A DNA stretch of 64,000 nucleotides, taken from contig CAJUAO010000008.1 of NCBI GenBank assembly GCA_910584685.1, positions 74,557 through 138,556 on the forward strand, written 5' to 3'. This DNA is from an uncultured Lachnospiraceae bacterium. Its GTDB lineage: Bacteria; Bacillota; Clostridia; Lachnospirales; Lachnospiraceae. Position numbers and translations under genes: made by a program. Under the pieces are notes generated by a model. That model did no database searches. It was not told the origin of the DNA and worked only from the letters and a program-made list of their open reading frames with translations. Shown here piece by piece: positions 25,277 to 34,371 of the stretch (positions are counted from its first letter, which is position 1; every line of letters starts with the position of its first letter).

Positions 25277-26812
25277 ATGAATATTTTGGAAAATGTAATT
25301 GAGCTTATAAATTATGGAGTAGAAAATTCTCTGATAGAAAAAGGCGACAAGTATTATATATTTAACAGATACATAAAAATCCTTAAGATACAGGATATAG
25401 ACGAAACCTTTGAGGAAATAGAAGGGAAAGCTTTTAATGGAGAGGATTTACAAAGGCAAAAAACGAGAAAGCTTGAAGAAATATTAAGAGATATGCTTGA
25501 CTACGCCGTGGAAAAAGGACTGATAGAGGAGGATACCGTAACCTTAAGGGATTTATTTGATACAGAGCTTATGGCAGTGATGGTATCAAAGCCTTCGGAG
25601 ATAGCAAGGGAGTTTTATGAAAGATATAAGGAGTCGCCCCGAAAGGCAACGGAGTATTACTTTGATTTAAGCAGGGCAACAGATTATATAAGGACATACA
25701 GAGTGGCTAAGGATATGAAGTGGGTAACGGCCTCAGAGTATGGGGATATGGATATTACCATAAATCTTTCAAAGCCCGAGAAGGACCCAAAGGCTATAGC
25801 AGCCGCAAAAAATGCCGTAAATACCTCGTATCCGAAATGCCAGCTATGTTATGAAAATGAGGGATATGAGGGAAGATTAAATCATCCTGCAAGGGGAAAC
25901 CACCGTATTATACCAATTACCATACAGGGCGCAGACTGGGGCTTTCAGTATTCTCCGTATGTATACTACAATGAGCATTGTATAGTTTTTAATAAAAAGC
26001 ATATACCTATGAGGATTGATGAAAACGTATGGGGAAAGCTTTTTGATTTTGTTAAGCTGTTTCCACATTATTTTGTAGGTTCTAACGCAGACCTGCCTAT
26101 TGTGGGAGGCTCAATACTTACCCATGAGCATTTTCAGGGAGGACATTATGAGTTTGCCATGGCAAGGGCGGAGATTGAAAGGACATATGTTATAAAGAAC
26201 TTTGAGGATGTGGAATGCGGCATACTTCACTGGCCTTTGTCGGTTATACGTCTAAGGGGCGCTGATACAGACAGGATAGGTCTTTTGGCAACCCATATAC
26301 TTAACACATGGAGAGGCTATACGGATGAGGAGGCCTTTATATTTGCCGAGACGGACGGAGAGCCCCACAATACAATTACTCCTATAGCAAGAAAAAGAGG
26401 AGATATTTATGAGCTTGACCTTGCCCTTAGAAATAACATAACAACAAGTGAGCATCCTTTGGGAGTATTTCATCCTCACGGAGATTTACACCATATAAAG
26501 AAGGAAAATATAGGGCTTATAGAGGTAATGGGTCTGGCGGTGCTTCCTTCAAGGCTTAAAGACGAGCTTTCCATGGTGGCAGACGCATTGGCAGAGGGAA
26601 GGGATGTAAGCAGTATTAAAGAAATAGCTTCCCACGGACAGTGGGCTGACAGCTTTAAGAAGAACTACGACCATATAGACAGGGAAAATGCCTTTGATAT
26701 AGTAAAGGCCGAGACAGGCAAGGTATTCGTCAAAGTCCTTGAGGACGCCGGTGTTTATAAATGCAATAAAGCCGGAAGGGAGAATTTTGAAAGATTTATA
26801 AAAGCTTTATAA
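25277..26812 (+). CDS. galT: UDP-glucose--hexose-1-phosphate uridylyltransferase, class II
   Basis: Leloir-pathway enzyme that swaps UMP between UDP-glucose and galactose-1-phosphate. 511 residues, the length of the Firmicute class II (GalT2) type rather than the 350-residue E. coli type. Features: PKCQLCYENEGYEGRLNHPARGNHRII, YNEHCIVFNKKHIPMRI, VGSNADLPIVGGSILTHEHFQGGHYEF, and the late HPHGDLHHIKKENIGLIEVMGLAVLPSRL. The start follows AAAGGAGG. galK and galE are not adjacent, but a GH43 enzyme and an AraC regulator follow in the same direction. Confidence 0.95.
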   Translation: MNILENVIELINYGVENSLIEKGDKYYIFNRYIKILKIQDIDETFEEIEGKAFNGEDLQRQKTRKLEEILRDMLDYAVEKGLIEEDTVTLRDLFDTELMAVMVSKPSEIAREFYERYKESPRKATEYYFDLSRATDYIRTYRVAKDMKWVTASEYGDMDITINLSKPEKDPKAIAAAKNAVNTSYPKCQLCYENEGYEGRLNHPARGNHRIIPITIQGADWGFQYSPYVYYNEHCIVFNKKHIPMRIDENVWGKLFDFVKLFPHYFVGSNADLPIVGGSILTHEHFQGGHYEFAMARAEIERTYVIKNFEDVECGILHWPLSVIRLRGADTDRIGLLATHILNTWRGYTDEEAFIFAETDGEPHNTITPIARKRGDIYELDLALRNNITTSEHPLGVFHPHGDLHHIKKENIGLIEVMGLAVLPSRLKDELSMVADALAEGRDVSSIKEIASHGQWADSFKKNYDHIDRENAFDIVKAETGKVFVKVLEDAGVYKCNKAGRENFERFIKAL

Positions 26813-26982
26813 ATTGCTATATAAAAGCATTTTGAAAGCTTTATAAGCATTATAAATATTATACAGGAGCGGTTATTTTATAATAAGAAAGCTCTACAAA
26901 TTCAGCTCTGCCGGATAAAATTCAAAAAATGAATTTGAAAGTTAAAATAACATTTTTATATAGTAGAAAGGATGGTATTATT

Positions 26983-27921
26983 ATGGAATACGGAGGATAT
27001 TTATTTGTACATTTTACGGGAGAAAGCGAGGCAGGAGAGCAGATATACTTTAGTGTAAGTAAGGACGGGCTTCATTGGACAGACTTAAATAACGGCCAGC
27101 CTGTAATTACGTCAAAGATATGTGAGATGGGAGTTAGGGACCCGTTTATTCTTAGAAATAGGCTGGACAATAGGTTTTATATTATATCGACAGACCTTAG
27201 GATAGCATCCGGCAAGGGCTGGGGCGTAGCGCAGTACGAGGGCAGCAGAAATCTTATGGTATGCTCTTCAGAAAATCTTACGGACTGGACAGAGATAGAG
27301 GCTGTGGAGGTAGGCATAGACGGCGCAGGCTGTGTTTGGGCGCCGGAGGCAGTATATGATGAGAAAAAAGGCGAGTACCTTGTATTTTGGGCGTCTATGG
27401 TTAAAAATGACGGGGATAGTGAGCATAAGCAGCGTATTTACAGCTCGTACACAAAGAACTTTAAGGATTTCAGCAGGCCGGAGCTTTATATTGAGAGGGA
27501 AAATCATGTGATAGATACTACTATCTTAGAGTGGAAGGGAGTATATTACAGATTTTCAAAGGATGAGACTACAAAAAACATAATAGCAGATAAAAGTGAA
27601 AACGTAAAGGAAGGGCCTTTTATAAGGCTTAACTGTCCGAATGTGGAAAGCATTTTTGGCGTTGAGGGCCCGGAAGGCTTTAAGTTTAATGACAGAGAGG
27701 AATGGTGCCTGATGGTGGACAGATTTGCAGAGGGAAAGGGTTATCTGCCTTTGGTTACAAGGGATATGTCGTCAGGTGAATTCAGAGTGCTTGAGCCGGA
27801 GGAATATGATATGGGCATGACAAAGAAGCGTCACGGCTCAGTGCTTAATATAACCGCAGAGGAATATGACAGACTGGCAGCTAAGTATGGCATAAAGGAA
27901 GTTTTAATAAATAACAGATAA
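26983..27921 (+). CDS. Glycoside hydrolase family 43-like enzyme
   Basis: About 312 residues, five-bladed beta-propeller glycosidase without a signal peptide, so probably cytoplasmic. Family features: YLFVHFTGE at the start, MGVRDPFILR with a catalytic-type Asp, VWAPEAVYDEKKGEYLVFWAS, and GVEGPEGFKFNDREEWCLMVDR with a putative acid Glu. The ATG at 26983 follows AGAAAGGA; the earlier ATG at 26929 lacks a ribosome binding site. It is sandwiched between galT and an AraC regulator. The likely substrates are arabinosides or galactosides that have entered as oligosaccharides. The exact linkage cannot be told. Confidence 0.8.
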   Translation: MEYGGYLFVHFTGESEAGEQIYFSVSKDGLHWTDLNNGQPVITSKICEMGVRDPFILRNRLDNRFYIISTDLRIASGKGWGVAQYEGSRNLMVCSSENLTDWTEIEAVEVGIDGAGCVWAPEAVYDEKKGEYLVFWASMVKNDGDSEHKQRIYSSYTKNFKDFSRPELYIERENHVIDTTILEWKGVYYRFSKDETTKNIIADKSENVKEGPFIRLNCPNVESIFGVEGPEGFKFNDREEWCLMVDRFAEGKGYLPLVTRDMSSGEFRVLEPEEYDMGMTKKRHGSVLNITAEEYDRLAAKYGIKEVLINNR

Positions 27922-27959
27922 TAAACCGGCAAAAGAAGGATTGATGAACAGGAGAATTT

Positions 27960-28853
27960 ATGTCATATTACAAGCTTAAGGCAGGAACGCTGCCATGTAT
28001 AAGTCTTATAGGTCTGGTAACAATACATCCGCCATACATTCATTTGAGGCGTCAGCTTGACGAATATGTAATGTATATAATTGTAAGCGGCGAAATGTAC
28101 CTTAAGGAAAATAATACGGAATATATATTAAGGCAGAATGACGTTATAATATTAAGTCCTGAATATGAGCATTTTGGCACAAGAGCTGCGGAGTGCGAAT
28201 ATTATTATATTCATTTTAAGGGAGAAATAAAAGAGCTTAGGGATGAAAATGTTCAGGAGGAAATTATTTCAGAAAGATTTTTGTCTTTAAAAAATGATGA
28301 GGAAAAAAATTTAAGAAATAAGGATATTATTCTGCCTAATTACTATCATTTCAGTACGGCGGCGTCTGTTATTAATCTTATATGCAAGGCGGGAGACATA
28401 ATATCGGCAGGCAATGACAAAAGAGAGTACTATGCCGTAAAGACTGATTGTATGCTTCTTGAAATGCTTATAGATTACACCCGTTCCTATATATCAGAGC
28501 TGCTGTTTGAGACAAAGACGTCATCCACAAAGGCGTCAAGAAAGGTATTTGATTTGCTTAATTATTTTAACAGCTACTATATGGAGGAGATTTCAGGAGA
28601 TTCCATAGAGGAGCTTCTGGGCTGCAACTTTGATTATCTTAACAGAGTTTTTAAGCAGGCCACGGGAAAAACCATATTTAATTATTTAAATGAGCTTAGA
28701 ATAATAAAGGCAAAGCAGTTTCTTGAAAACGGACTTCACTCAATAAGCGACGTAGCGGAAATGACAGGATTTAACGACGTATATTATTTTTCTAAGGTAT
28801 TTAAAAAATATGCGGGAACAACGCCGGGGAAGTATAGTAAGTCAGTGCTGTAA
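27960..28853 (+). CDS. AraC-family transcriptional regulator
   Basis: 297 residues. The N-terminal cupin-like sugar-sensing domain (about 1-165) includes IIVSGEMYLKENNTEYILRQNDVIILSPEYEHFG. The C-terminal double helix-turn-helix (about 195-297) ends with the family signature ISDVAEMTGFNDVYYFSKVFKKYAGTTPGKY. It lies 38 nt after the GH43 gene in the same direction and probably controls it in response to a sugar. No separate promoter is evident, which suggests co-transcription. Confidence 0.9.
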   Translation: MSYYKLKAGTLPCISLIGLVTIHPPYIHLRRQLDEYVMYIIVSGEMYLKENNTEYILRQNDVIILSPEYEHFGTRAAECEYYYIHFKGEIKELRDENVQEEIISERFLSLKNDEEKNLRNKDIILPNYYHFSTAASVINLICKAGDIISAGNDKREYYAVKTDCMLLEMLIDYTRSYISELLFETKTSSTKASRKVFDLLNYFNSYYMEEISGDSIEELLGCNFDYLNRVFKQATGKTIFNYLNELRIIKAKQFLENGLHSISDVAEMTGFNDVYYFSKVFKKYAGTTPGKYSKSVL

Positions 28854-28870
28854 AAAAATGTAAAAACCTA

Positions 28871-28929
28871 TTGACATAGTGGAGCTTTGGCACTATAATC
28901 CTATACATACTAATCCTATATAAATAGTA
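28871..28929 (+). promoter_or_regulatory. Strong cysK promoter with overlapping dyad
   Basis: TTGACA (28871-28876), 17 nt and TATAAT (28894-28899): both boxes are perfect. TACTA (28908-28912) and TAGTA (28925-28929) form a dyad over the expected start site, where a cysteine-responsive Rrf2/CymR-type repressor could bind. The operator is inference. Confidence 0.75.
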
Positions 28930-28952
28930 GGAAAAAAGAAAGGATGAGGATT

Positions 28953-29891
28953 ATGTCAGATATAAAGGAAAGCGCGTCAGAATTAATAGGAGGAACTCCT
29001 ATGCTTAAGCTTAACAATTATCAGAAAAAGGCAGGAATTAAGGATACGGTTATACTGGCAAAGCTTGAATATTTAAATATGTCAGGCTCAGTAAAGGACA
29101 GAATAGCTCTGTCAATGATAGAGGAGGCAGAGAAAAAGGGAGAGCTTAAGCCGGGAGCAACTATTATTGAGCCTACAAGCGGAAATACAGGTATCGGCAT
29201 TGCAGCGGTTGCTGCGGCAAAGGGCTACAGGGCAATACTTACCCTGCCGGATACAATGAGCGTTGAGAGAAGAAATCTTCTTAAGGCATACGGAGCAGAG
29301 CTTGTACTTACAGAGGGCGCAAAGGGAATGAAAGGAGCTATAGAAAAGGCTGAGGAATTAAAAAAGGAGATTGAAGGAGCAGTCATATTGGGACAGTTTG
29401 TAAATCCTGCCAATCCGAAGGCCCACAGGGAAACCACAGGCCCTGAAATCTGGGAGCAGACAGACGGAAGGGTGGATATTTTTGTGGCAGGTGTCGGCAC
29501 AGGCGGTACTATCACAGGAGTAGGCGAATATTTAAAGTCAAAAAACCCTGATGTAAGGATTGTAGCGGTAGAGCCTGCGTCAAGTCCTGTTCTTTCCGGA
29601 GGAGCGCCGGGAGCCCACAAGCTTCAGGGAATTGGAGCAGGCTTCGTACCGGAAGCGCTTAACACAGGTATATATGATGAAATTATTACTATAGAAAACG
29701 AGGATGCATTTACAGAGGGTAGGGCGTTTGCTACCAGCGAGGGAATACTGGTAGGCATATCGTCAGGAGCCGCCCTTAAGGCAGCTTCCATATTGGCGGC
29801 AAGGCCTGAAAACAAGGGAAAGACTATAGTAGCGCTGCTTCCGGACTCAGGGGACAGATATCTTTCTACGCCGTTGTTTTCGGAGGGGTAG
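28953..29891 (+). CDS. cysK: Cysteine synthase A (O-acetylserine sulfhydrylase)
   Basis: PLP enzyme making L-cysteine from O-acetylserine and sulfide. 312 residues from the chosen ATG (28953); an upstream in-frame ATG at 28944 falls within the AAAGGATGAGG ribosome-binding stretch. Features: [11 protein letters not shown], the PLP-lysine motif [11 protein letters not shown] (Lys about 42), [12 protein letters not shown], the PLP-phosphate loop [14 protein letters not shown], and [11 protein letters not shown]. It is transcribed from its own strong promoter. cysE, which supplies its substrate, lies upstream in this window. Confidence 0.96.
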   Translation: MSDIKESASELIGGTPMLKLNNYQKKAGIKDTVILAKLEYLNMSGSVKDRIALSMIEEAEKKGELKPGATIIEPTSGNTGIGIAAVAAAKGYRAILTLPDTMSVERRNLLKAYGAELVLTEGAKGMKGAIEKAEELKKEIEGAVILGQFVNPANPKAHRETTGPEIWEQTDGRVDIFVAGVGTGGTITGVGEYLKSKNPDVRIVAVEPASSPVLSGGAPGAHKLQGIGAGFVPEALNTGIYDEIITIENEDAFTEGRAFATSEGILVGISSGAALKAASILAARPENKGKTIVALLPDSGDRYLSTPLFSEG

Positions 29892-29924
29892 AAAAATATT
29901 AATTTGTATGTTTGAAATATGTTT

Positions 29925-30249
29925 TTCCTCACATGGAGTCCGGGTATGTCCCATTAACAGGCTTTAAGCGGCGGAACGGGCTAGAGCAGACAGCTGAATA
30001 TAATTTTTTTAAAGCTTCGAAACAGGGAAGAAATTCTATCAAGGAAATACCGCCACCTCCTAAGCTTCGGGTGTAACTCGGAAAGGGCTAAAAAGCAGCC
30101 CTTTCCTCAGACAGACACCCTACGCTAAGAAGCTGGCGGTATTCCCTTGATGAATTTCTAACCCTGTTCCTCAATGCTTTAAAAAAATTATATTCAGCTG
30201 TCTGCTCTAGCCCGTTCCGCCGCTTAAAGCCTGTTAATGGGACATACCC
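29925..30249. repeat. Large palindromic element, copy B (perfect 74-bp arms)
   Basis: The left end TTCCTCACATGGAGTCCGGG matches copy A. The left arm 29942-30015 and right arm 30176-30249 are perfect inverted repeats of 74 bp, and their outer two-thirds do not resemble the arms of A or C. The centre (30031-30160) matches copy A in the same orientation. It folds to an apical GGAAAGGGCT...AGCCCTTTCC hairpin. The right terminal motif (CCGGAC...GAGGAA) is missing: sequence identity stops at CATACCC. It follows cysK by 33 nt. A cysK transcript reading through would fold into a very long hairpin. Confidence 0.9.
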
Positions 30250-30554
30250 TCATTTATATACTGTAAGGTGAAAGAAAACTTGTGTTTATTTTAGTGTTAT
30301 AAAAGTGCAGTAGTCAGAAAGTGGTTAATTCTGATATTTGCATTTATTTTGTTTAAATATGACAGAGATTAAATATATTTGAATTAAATTAATTTTATTT
30401 ATTCTCCAAAAAATTTGAAGGATGCAGGAGTATAATTATAGTGAGTACCAGCAAATTTATATCTATCTAATCATGAATGTTGTATTTTTATTGATACGCC
30501 ATCCACTTGAATTTTTTATAGAATTAATATATGAAAAGTACTTTCTCCCAATGA
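30250..30554. other. AT-rich spacer between palindromic copies B and C
   Basis: A 305-bp non-coding segment of very low GC. It begins TCATT and ends AATGA, and it replaces the inner ends of both flanking palindromes (the right end of B and the left end of C are absent). I see no ORF, promoter or hairpin of note inside. It may be an insertion or a recombination scar. Confidence 0.5.
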
Positions 30555-30900
30555 GGGGCTTAAGAATAAATGGAGTATAAGACCTTAGGACGGTGGCGGG
30601 GACAGGGTGCGTCAGGGAGTTATATATATTTTTTAAAGCATTGAGAAAAGTGTTAGAAATTCATCAACGGAATACCGTCAGCTTCTTAGCGTAGAGCGTC
30701 TGTCTGAGTAAGGGGCTGCTTTTTAGCCCCTTGCGAGTTACGCTCGCAGCTTAGAAGGTGGCGGTATTTCGTTGATAGAATTTCTTACTCTTTTCGAAGC
30801 TTTAAAAAATATATATAACTCCCTGACGCACCCTGTCCCCGCCACCGTCCTAAGGTCTTATACTCCATTTATTCTTATGCCCCGGACTACATGCGAGGAA
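30555..30900. repeat. Large palindromic element, copy C (85-bp arms, inverted centre)
   Basis: The left arm 30555-30639 and right arm 30799-30883 match as inverted repeats at 84 of 85 positions, with a sequence unrelated to the arms of B. The right end CCCCGGACTACATGCGAGGAA (30880-30900) matches the right end of copy A. The centre is present as the reverse complement of that in A and B: GAAATTCATCAAC...CGTCAGCTTCTTAGCGTAG...AAGGGGCT...AGCCCCTT...GCGAG...CTCGC...GGCGGTATT. The left terminal motif is missing. It lies 49 bp beyond the stop codon of the minus-strand hslO. Confidence 0.9.
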
Positions 30901-30949
30901 CTTTCTTTTCGCCTGTACAAATTACAATTTAACATGCATCCCACTATAC

Positions 30950-31825
30950 TCAGCACAACCTTAGCATCTCCTTTAACTCCTCTACAGAAAAAATATAATT
31001 TGTATTGCAGAAGTGGCAGTTCACCTCTATTTCCTTTCCATCGTTAATCATGCTTTTAAGCTCAGCCCTGCCTACGCTTATAAGCGCCTTAGACACCCTC
31101 TCCTTGCTGCAGTTGCAACAGTATTGTGTAGGAATTGTATCTGTTATATCCAAATCAAAGCCTGAAAGAACCTGCCTCAAAATATCCTCCGGCGACATGC
31201 CTGAATCAAGCATGGAGGTTACGGAAGAAATATTCTTTATATTTTCCTCAAGCCTGTCTATAACCTCATCAGAGGCAAAGGGCATAAGCTGTACAATAAA
31301 GCCTCCCGCCTGTCTTACGGTATTATCCTTATTCATAAGGACTCCCAGCCCTACGGAGGTGGGAATCTGCTCGCTGGTGGCAAAGTAGTAGGTCAAATCC
31401 TCTGCAATTTCTCCCGTAATAAGTCCTACAGTGCCAACATAAGGCTCCTTAAGTCCCATATCCTTTATAACACGCAGGTTTCCGTTGCCTATTGCGCCAC
31501 CCACGTCAAGCTTGCCCAAATAGTTGGGAGGATTTTGAAATTCAGGGGTGCTTATATAGCCCTTAACGTTTGCCTTAGAGTCGGCGGTAACGCCTGTCTT
31601 TCCCATAGGGCCGTCTGCATTTATAATAATGGAAAGTAAATCCTTATCGCCCTTCATCATACTTCCCATAATTCCCGCGGCAGTAAGAAGCCTGCCAAGG
31701 GCGGCAGTTCCCACAGGACTTGTGCCGTGTGTTATGCGGGCGCGCTCCACAAGCTCCCTTGTGGTAGAAGCAAATGCTCTAATCTGACCGTCTGCGGCAG
31801 TTGCTCTTATTATATAATCTGACAT
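30950..31825 (-). CDS. hslO: Redox-regulated chaperone Hsp33
   Basis: Cytoplasmic holdase activated by oxidation, 291 residues. The N-terminal domain has the family segments ATTRELVERARITHGTSPVGTAALGRLLTAA and VKGYISTPEF. The C-terminal zinc switch has all four cysteines: C237-N-C239 and C270-H-F-C273. An additional cysteine, C236, sits beside the first pair, and the protein ends in Cys. The start follows AAGGTAGGG. It is 9 nt downstream of a methyltransferase gene on the same strand, so the two are an operon. Confidence 0.95.
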   Translation of the reverse strand: MSDYIIRATAADGQIRAFASTTRELVERARITHGTSPVGTAALGRLLTAAGIMGSMMKGDKDLLSIIINADGPMGKTGVTADSKANVKGYISTPEFQNPPNYLGKLDVGGAIGNGNLRVIKDMGLKEPYVGTVGLITGEIAEDLTYYFATSEQIPTSVGLGVLMNKDNTVRQAGGFIVQLMPFASDEVIDRLEENIKNISSVTSMLDSGMSPEDILRQVLSGFDLDITDTIPTQYCCNCSKERVSKALISVGRAELKSMINDGKEIEVNCHFCNTNYIFSVEELKEMLRLC

Positions 31826-31834
31826 ATTATTTCC

Positions 31835-32608
31835 CTACCTTCTCTTTTTTGTCTCGTTATGATTAACGGATTCTCTCGCTATAACATATATTCTCTCACA
31901 GTCGTCATCAGGCGTATGGCGTGTAAAAGCCTTGTAGCAGGCCTCAAATTTAAGACCGGCTAAATCAAGGGCAGACTTAATTTCATCTAGGGTATATACG
32001 CGCTGGATATGTGTTTCCTGATGTCTTTTATAAAGTCCGTTATCGAGCCTTTCAAATATAGTCATATCATACCGGTTAATTCTTTCAGCCTCAAAATAAG
32101 TGTTTTCCCATATAAAGCTTCCTTCCTCCCTGTTTTCAGCAATAACGTCATCTGTAATATTTTCATATTTTTTTGACGTAGTCATATCAAATATAAATAT
32201 ACCGTCAGGGTCAAGATAATTATTTACCAGAGAAAAAACCTTTACCAAATCATCAGTCTTTGTAATATAATTTAAGGAATCACATATGCTGACTACGGCC
32301 GCTACCGTACCGTAAAGCTCAAATTCTCTCATATCCTGAAGGAGATAAAGTATGTCAAGCTCCTTGGCATAAGCTTTTTCCATGGCAATGGAAAGCATTT
32401 CATCTGAATTGTCTATACCTATCATATCATAGCCGCCGGCTGCCAGAAGCTCGGTCATATTTCCCGTACCGCAGCCAAGGTCAAGAACTATGCCTTTATT
32501 TACATTGTATTCGGCAAGCAGCGACCTTAAATAATCATACCATTCATCATAAGGTATATTGTCCATAAATATGTCGTAAAGCGCTGCCAATCCTGTGTAT
32601 GAGTCCAT
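31835..32608 (-). CDS. Class I SAM-dependent methyltransferase
   Basis: 257 residues, cytoplasmic. It has the Rossmann SAM motif VLDLGCGTGNMTELLAAGGYDMIGIDNSDEML (about residues 41-72). The acidic loop after the second strand (IGID) and DPDGIFIFDMTT (motif near 140) support binding of SAM. It belongs to the broad methyltransferase_11/25-like group, and the substrate cannot be told. It starts behind CAAGGAGACG and is the first gene of a two-gene operon with hslO. Confidence 0.85.
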   Translation of the reverse strand: MDSYTGLAALYDIFMDNIPYDEWYDYLRSLLAEYNVNKGIVLDLGCGTGNMTELLAAGGYDMIGIDNSDEMLSIAMEKAYAKELDILYLLQDMREFELYGTVAAVVSICDSLNYITKTDDLVKVFSLVNNYLDPDGIFIFDMTTSKKYENITDDVIAENREEGSFIWENTYFEAERINRYDMTIFERLDNGLYKRHQETHIQRVYTLDEIKSALDLAGLKFEACYKAFTRHTPDDDCERIYVIARESVNHNETKKRR

Positions 32609-32766
32609 AACGTCTCCTTGCTTATACTTTAAAATTCAACATTTATTAGCTTATCAGTTTTTATGGTTAAAGTCAATTAAGATTAACTTGTAAATATCAT
32701 AAGTAATGTGCTAAAATAAAACCAGACTGTAAAGCGCAGTCTTATTGTATATAAAAGGGGTATAAG

Positions 32767-33945
32767 ATGGAGAAGGAAAATGTAAGCGCTCGTTCAGGGA
32801 GAAGGATATATAAAGCCATAAGGCTTGTAAGCCTTAGAAATTTATTTTTGCCTGTTATTTCCGTGGTAATAGCAATAGGCATATATTATTTTCTGCCCTT
32901 TAGGGATGTTTTTTCACCAACTAAGGTAAAAAGCTCAACGGAAGCTATTATGCTTTATAATCAGGGGCACAGGTATGCAAATATTAATATAGACAAGCTG
33001 TATTATACAGGCTTTAATATTATGGCGGAGGGAGAGGTTACGGCGTCATATTATTATGAAATATCAGATAACAGATGCGTATTTTATATATTGAGCGGGG
33101 ACATAGTGAAAAACACTCCAAATGAGCTTGAGAAGGTAAACGTAATAGTCAGGCTCAATGAGCCGGACGGACTTCTTGAAAATATGATTACCGCTTTTGC
33201 CGTAACCATAGGCTGGACTCCGGAGGGGGTATCGGCGGCGGCGGGAGCGGTTGTTATGGACCAGACATCATATCATTTGGAGCGGTATGTTATAAGCTTT
33301 ATACTGCTGGTGGCTTTTGTTATATACAGCATGACTCTTGTAACAATAAACATAATATATATTATTGCTCCGGCAATACATCTTTCCCTGCTGAAATACT
33401 ATGCAACAAAGCCGTTTGGAATAAAGAGAGCCTTAAGGGAGCTGGAGCAGGATTTTGAGAACAGGCAGCAGATAAGCGTGGGAAATATGTACATTACCAG
33501 AAGATATTTTTATAATCTGGGTAAAAAAGAGGTACATATCGTACCTATTGAAAATATTATAATGTGCTATGACCATGGCAGGCTTATATCTATATTCGGT
33601 ATTCATATAAAGATGACTCATACCCTGTATTTTGTGGGAAAGCATGGGGAGAAGATAGTTTCCTCAGAGAAAAAGGCTACAGATGTGTTGGCAGTTACGG
33701 ATTACCTTAAGGAAGCATATCCTGATATTATATGGGGACATACTAAGGAAAATAAGGCGGAGGCTAAGGCCCGTATCAAGGAATATAAGGAAAGCGAGCA
33801 GCATGACAGGCGGCATAGGCATTGGGACAAGCTAAAAGGACATGGAAATAATCAAAAGGAAAATAGAAAAAATATAGTAAAAAAACACAGTAAAAAAACA
33901 CAGAAAAAAAATAGTAAAAAAACATCACAAAAAAACATCGAGTAG
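32767..33945 (+). CDS. Two-helix membrane protein with Lys-rich tail, unknown function
   Basis: 392 residues; I do not recognise the family with certainty. One helix at about 28-47 (LFLPVISVVIAIGIYYFLPF), an outside domain of about 130 residues, then a second hydrophobic region at about 178-208 (ISFILLVAFVIYSMTLVTINIIYII). A cytoplasmic domain of about 120 residues with a PH-like strand pattern (ENIIMCYDHGRLISIFGIHIKM) follows. The last about 65 residues are almost all Lys, Arg, His, Asn, Gln and Ser (KKHSKKTQKK type). The end of the reading frame runs into the terminator, so the basic tail may be partly a by-product of the A-rich terminator side. A leader hairpin AGACTG...CAGTCT is at 32724-32742. 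Confidence 0.6.
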   Translation: MEKENVSARSGRRIYKAIRLVSLRNLFLPVISVVIAIGIYYFLPFRDVFSPTKVKSSTEAIMLYNQGHRYANINIDKLYYTGFNIMAEGEVTASYYYEISDNRCVFYILSGDIVKNTPNELEKVNVIVRLNEPDGLLENMITAFAVTIGWTPEGVSAAAGAVVMDQTSYHLERYVISFILLVAFVIYSMTLVTINIIYIIAPAIHLSLLKYYATKPFGIKRALRELEQDFENRQQISVGNMYITRRYFYNLGKKEVHIVPIENIIMCYDHGRLISIFGIHIKMTHTLYFVGKHGEKIVSSEKKATDVLAVTDYLKEAYPDIIWGHTKENKAEAKARIKEYKESEQHDRRHRHWDKLKGHGNNQKENRKNIVKKHSKKTQKKNSKKTSQKNIE

Positions 33946-33966
33946 CTTTCTACCCGATGTTTTTTT
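33931..33966. terminator. Terminator overlapping a stop codon, usable both ways
   Basis: AAAAACATCG (33931-33940) pairs with CGATGTTTTT (33955-33964) around a 14-nt loop containing the stop codon. An A-run on the left and T-run on the right let it serve the plus-strand gene and the minus-strand cold-shock gene. Confidence 0.85.
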
Positions 33967-34051
33967 AATCTGTAAATCAATTGCAATTTCCTTTATAAAA
34001 ACTTAAAACATAAATTCTATATTGAAAAAGGCACATTATCTTTACTGTTGA

Positions 34052-34249
34052 TTAAACTCTTGTTACGTTGATAGCCTGAGGTCCCTTTTCACCATCAGTT
34101 ACGTCGAACTCTACGGCAATACCTTCCTCTAAAGACTTAAAGCCTTCAGAAACGATGCCTGAGTAATGTACGAATACATCATTTCCAGCCTCATCAGAGA
34201 TGAAACCATAACCCTTCTGATTGTTGAACCACTTAACTGTACCTTTCAT
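34052..34249 (-). CDS. Cold-shock protein, CspA family
   Basis: 65 residues, single OB-fold RNA/DNA chaperone that melts RNA structure. RNP1 is KGYGFI (residues 12-17) and RNP2 is VFVHY (about 25-29); the start [13 protein letters not shown] is canonical. The start follows GGAGGTACACA. The leader is about 45 nt, short for cold-inducible csp genes, and the promoter is near-consensus, so it may be a constitutive member. Confidence 0.96.
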   Translation of the reverse strand: MKGTVKWFNNQKGYGFISDEAGNDVFVHYSGIVSEGFKSLEEGIAVEFDVTDGEKGPQAINVTRV

Positions 34250-34300
34250 TGTGTACCTCCAAAAAAATAAATATGCTGTTTTATATAAACAACAGAGTTA

Positions 34301-34329
34301 ATTCTAGCATATATAAGGGAAAAAGTCAA
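34301..34329 (-). promoter_or_regulatory. Promoter of the cold-shock gene
   Basis: Read on the minus strand: TTGACT (34329-34324), 17 nt, TAGAAT (34306-34301). Confidence 0.8.
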
Positions 34330-34371
34330 TAAAATATATCTTTTGATTTTCCTTTTTTGAGGGAAATACAG

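Noticed and set aside
30772..31047. Open frame within palindrome C and the end of hslO
   Set aside because: Covers a repeat arm and antisense coding sequence; no ribosome binding site.
34250..34300. Cold-shock RNA thermometer in the csp leader
   Set aside because: The leader is about 45 nt and shows no long conserved cold-box structure.
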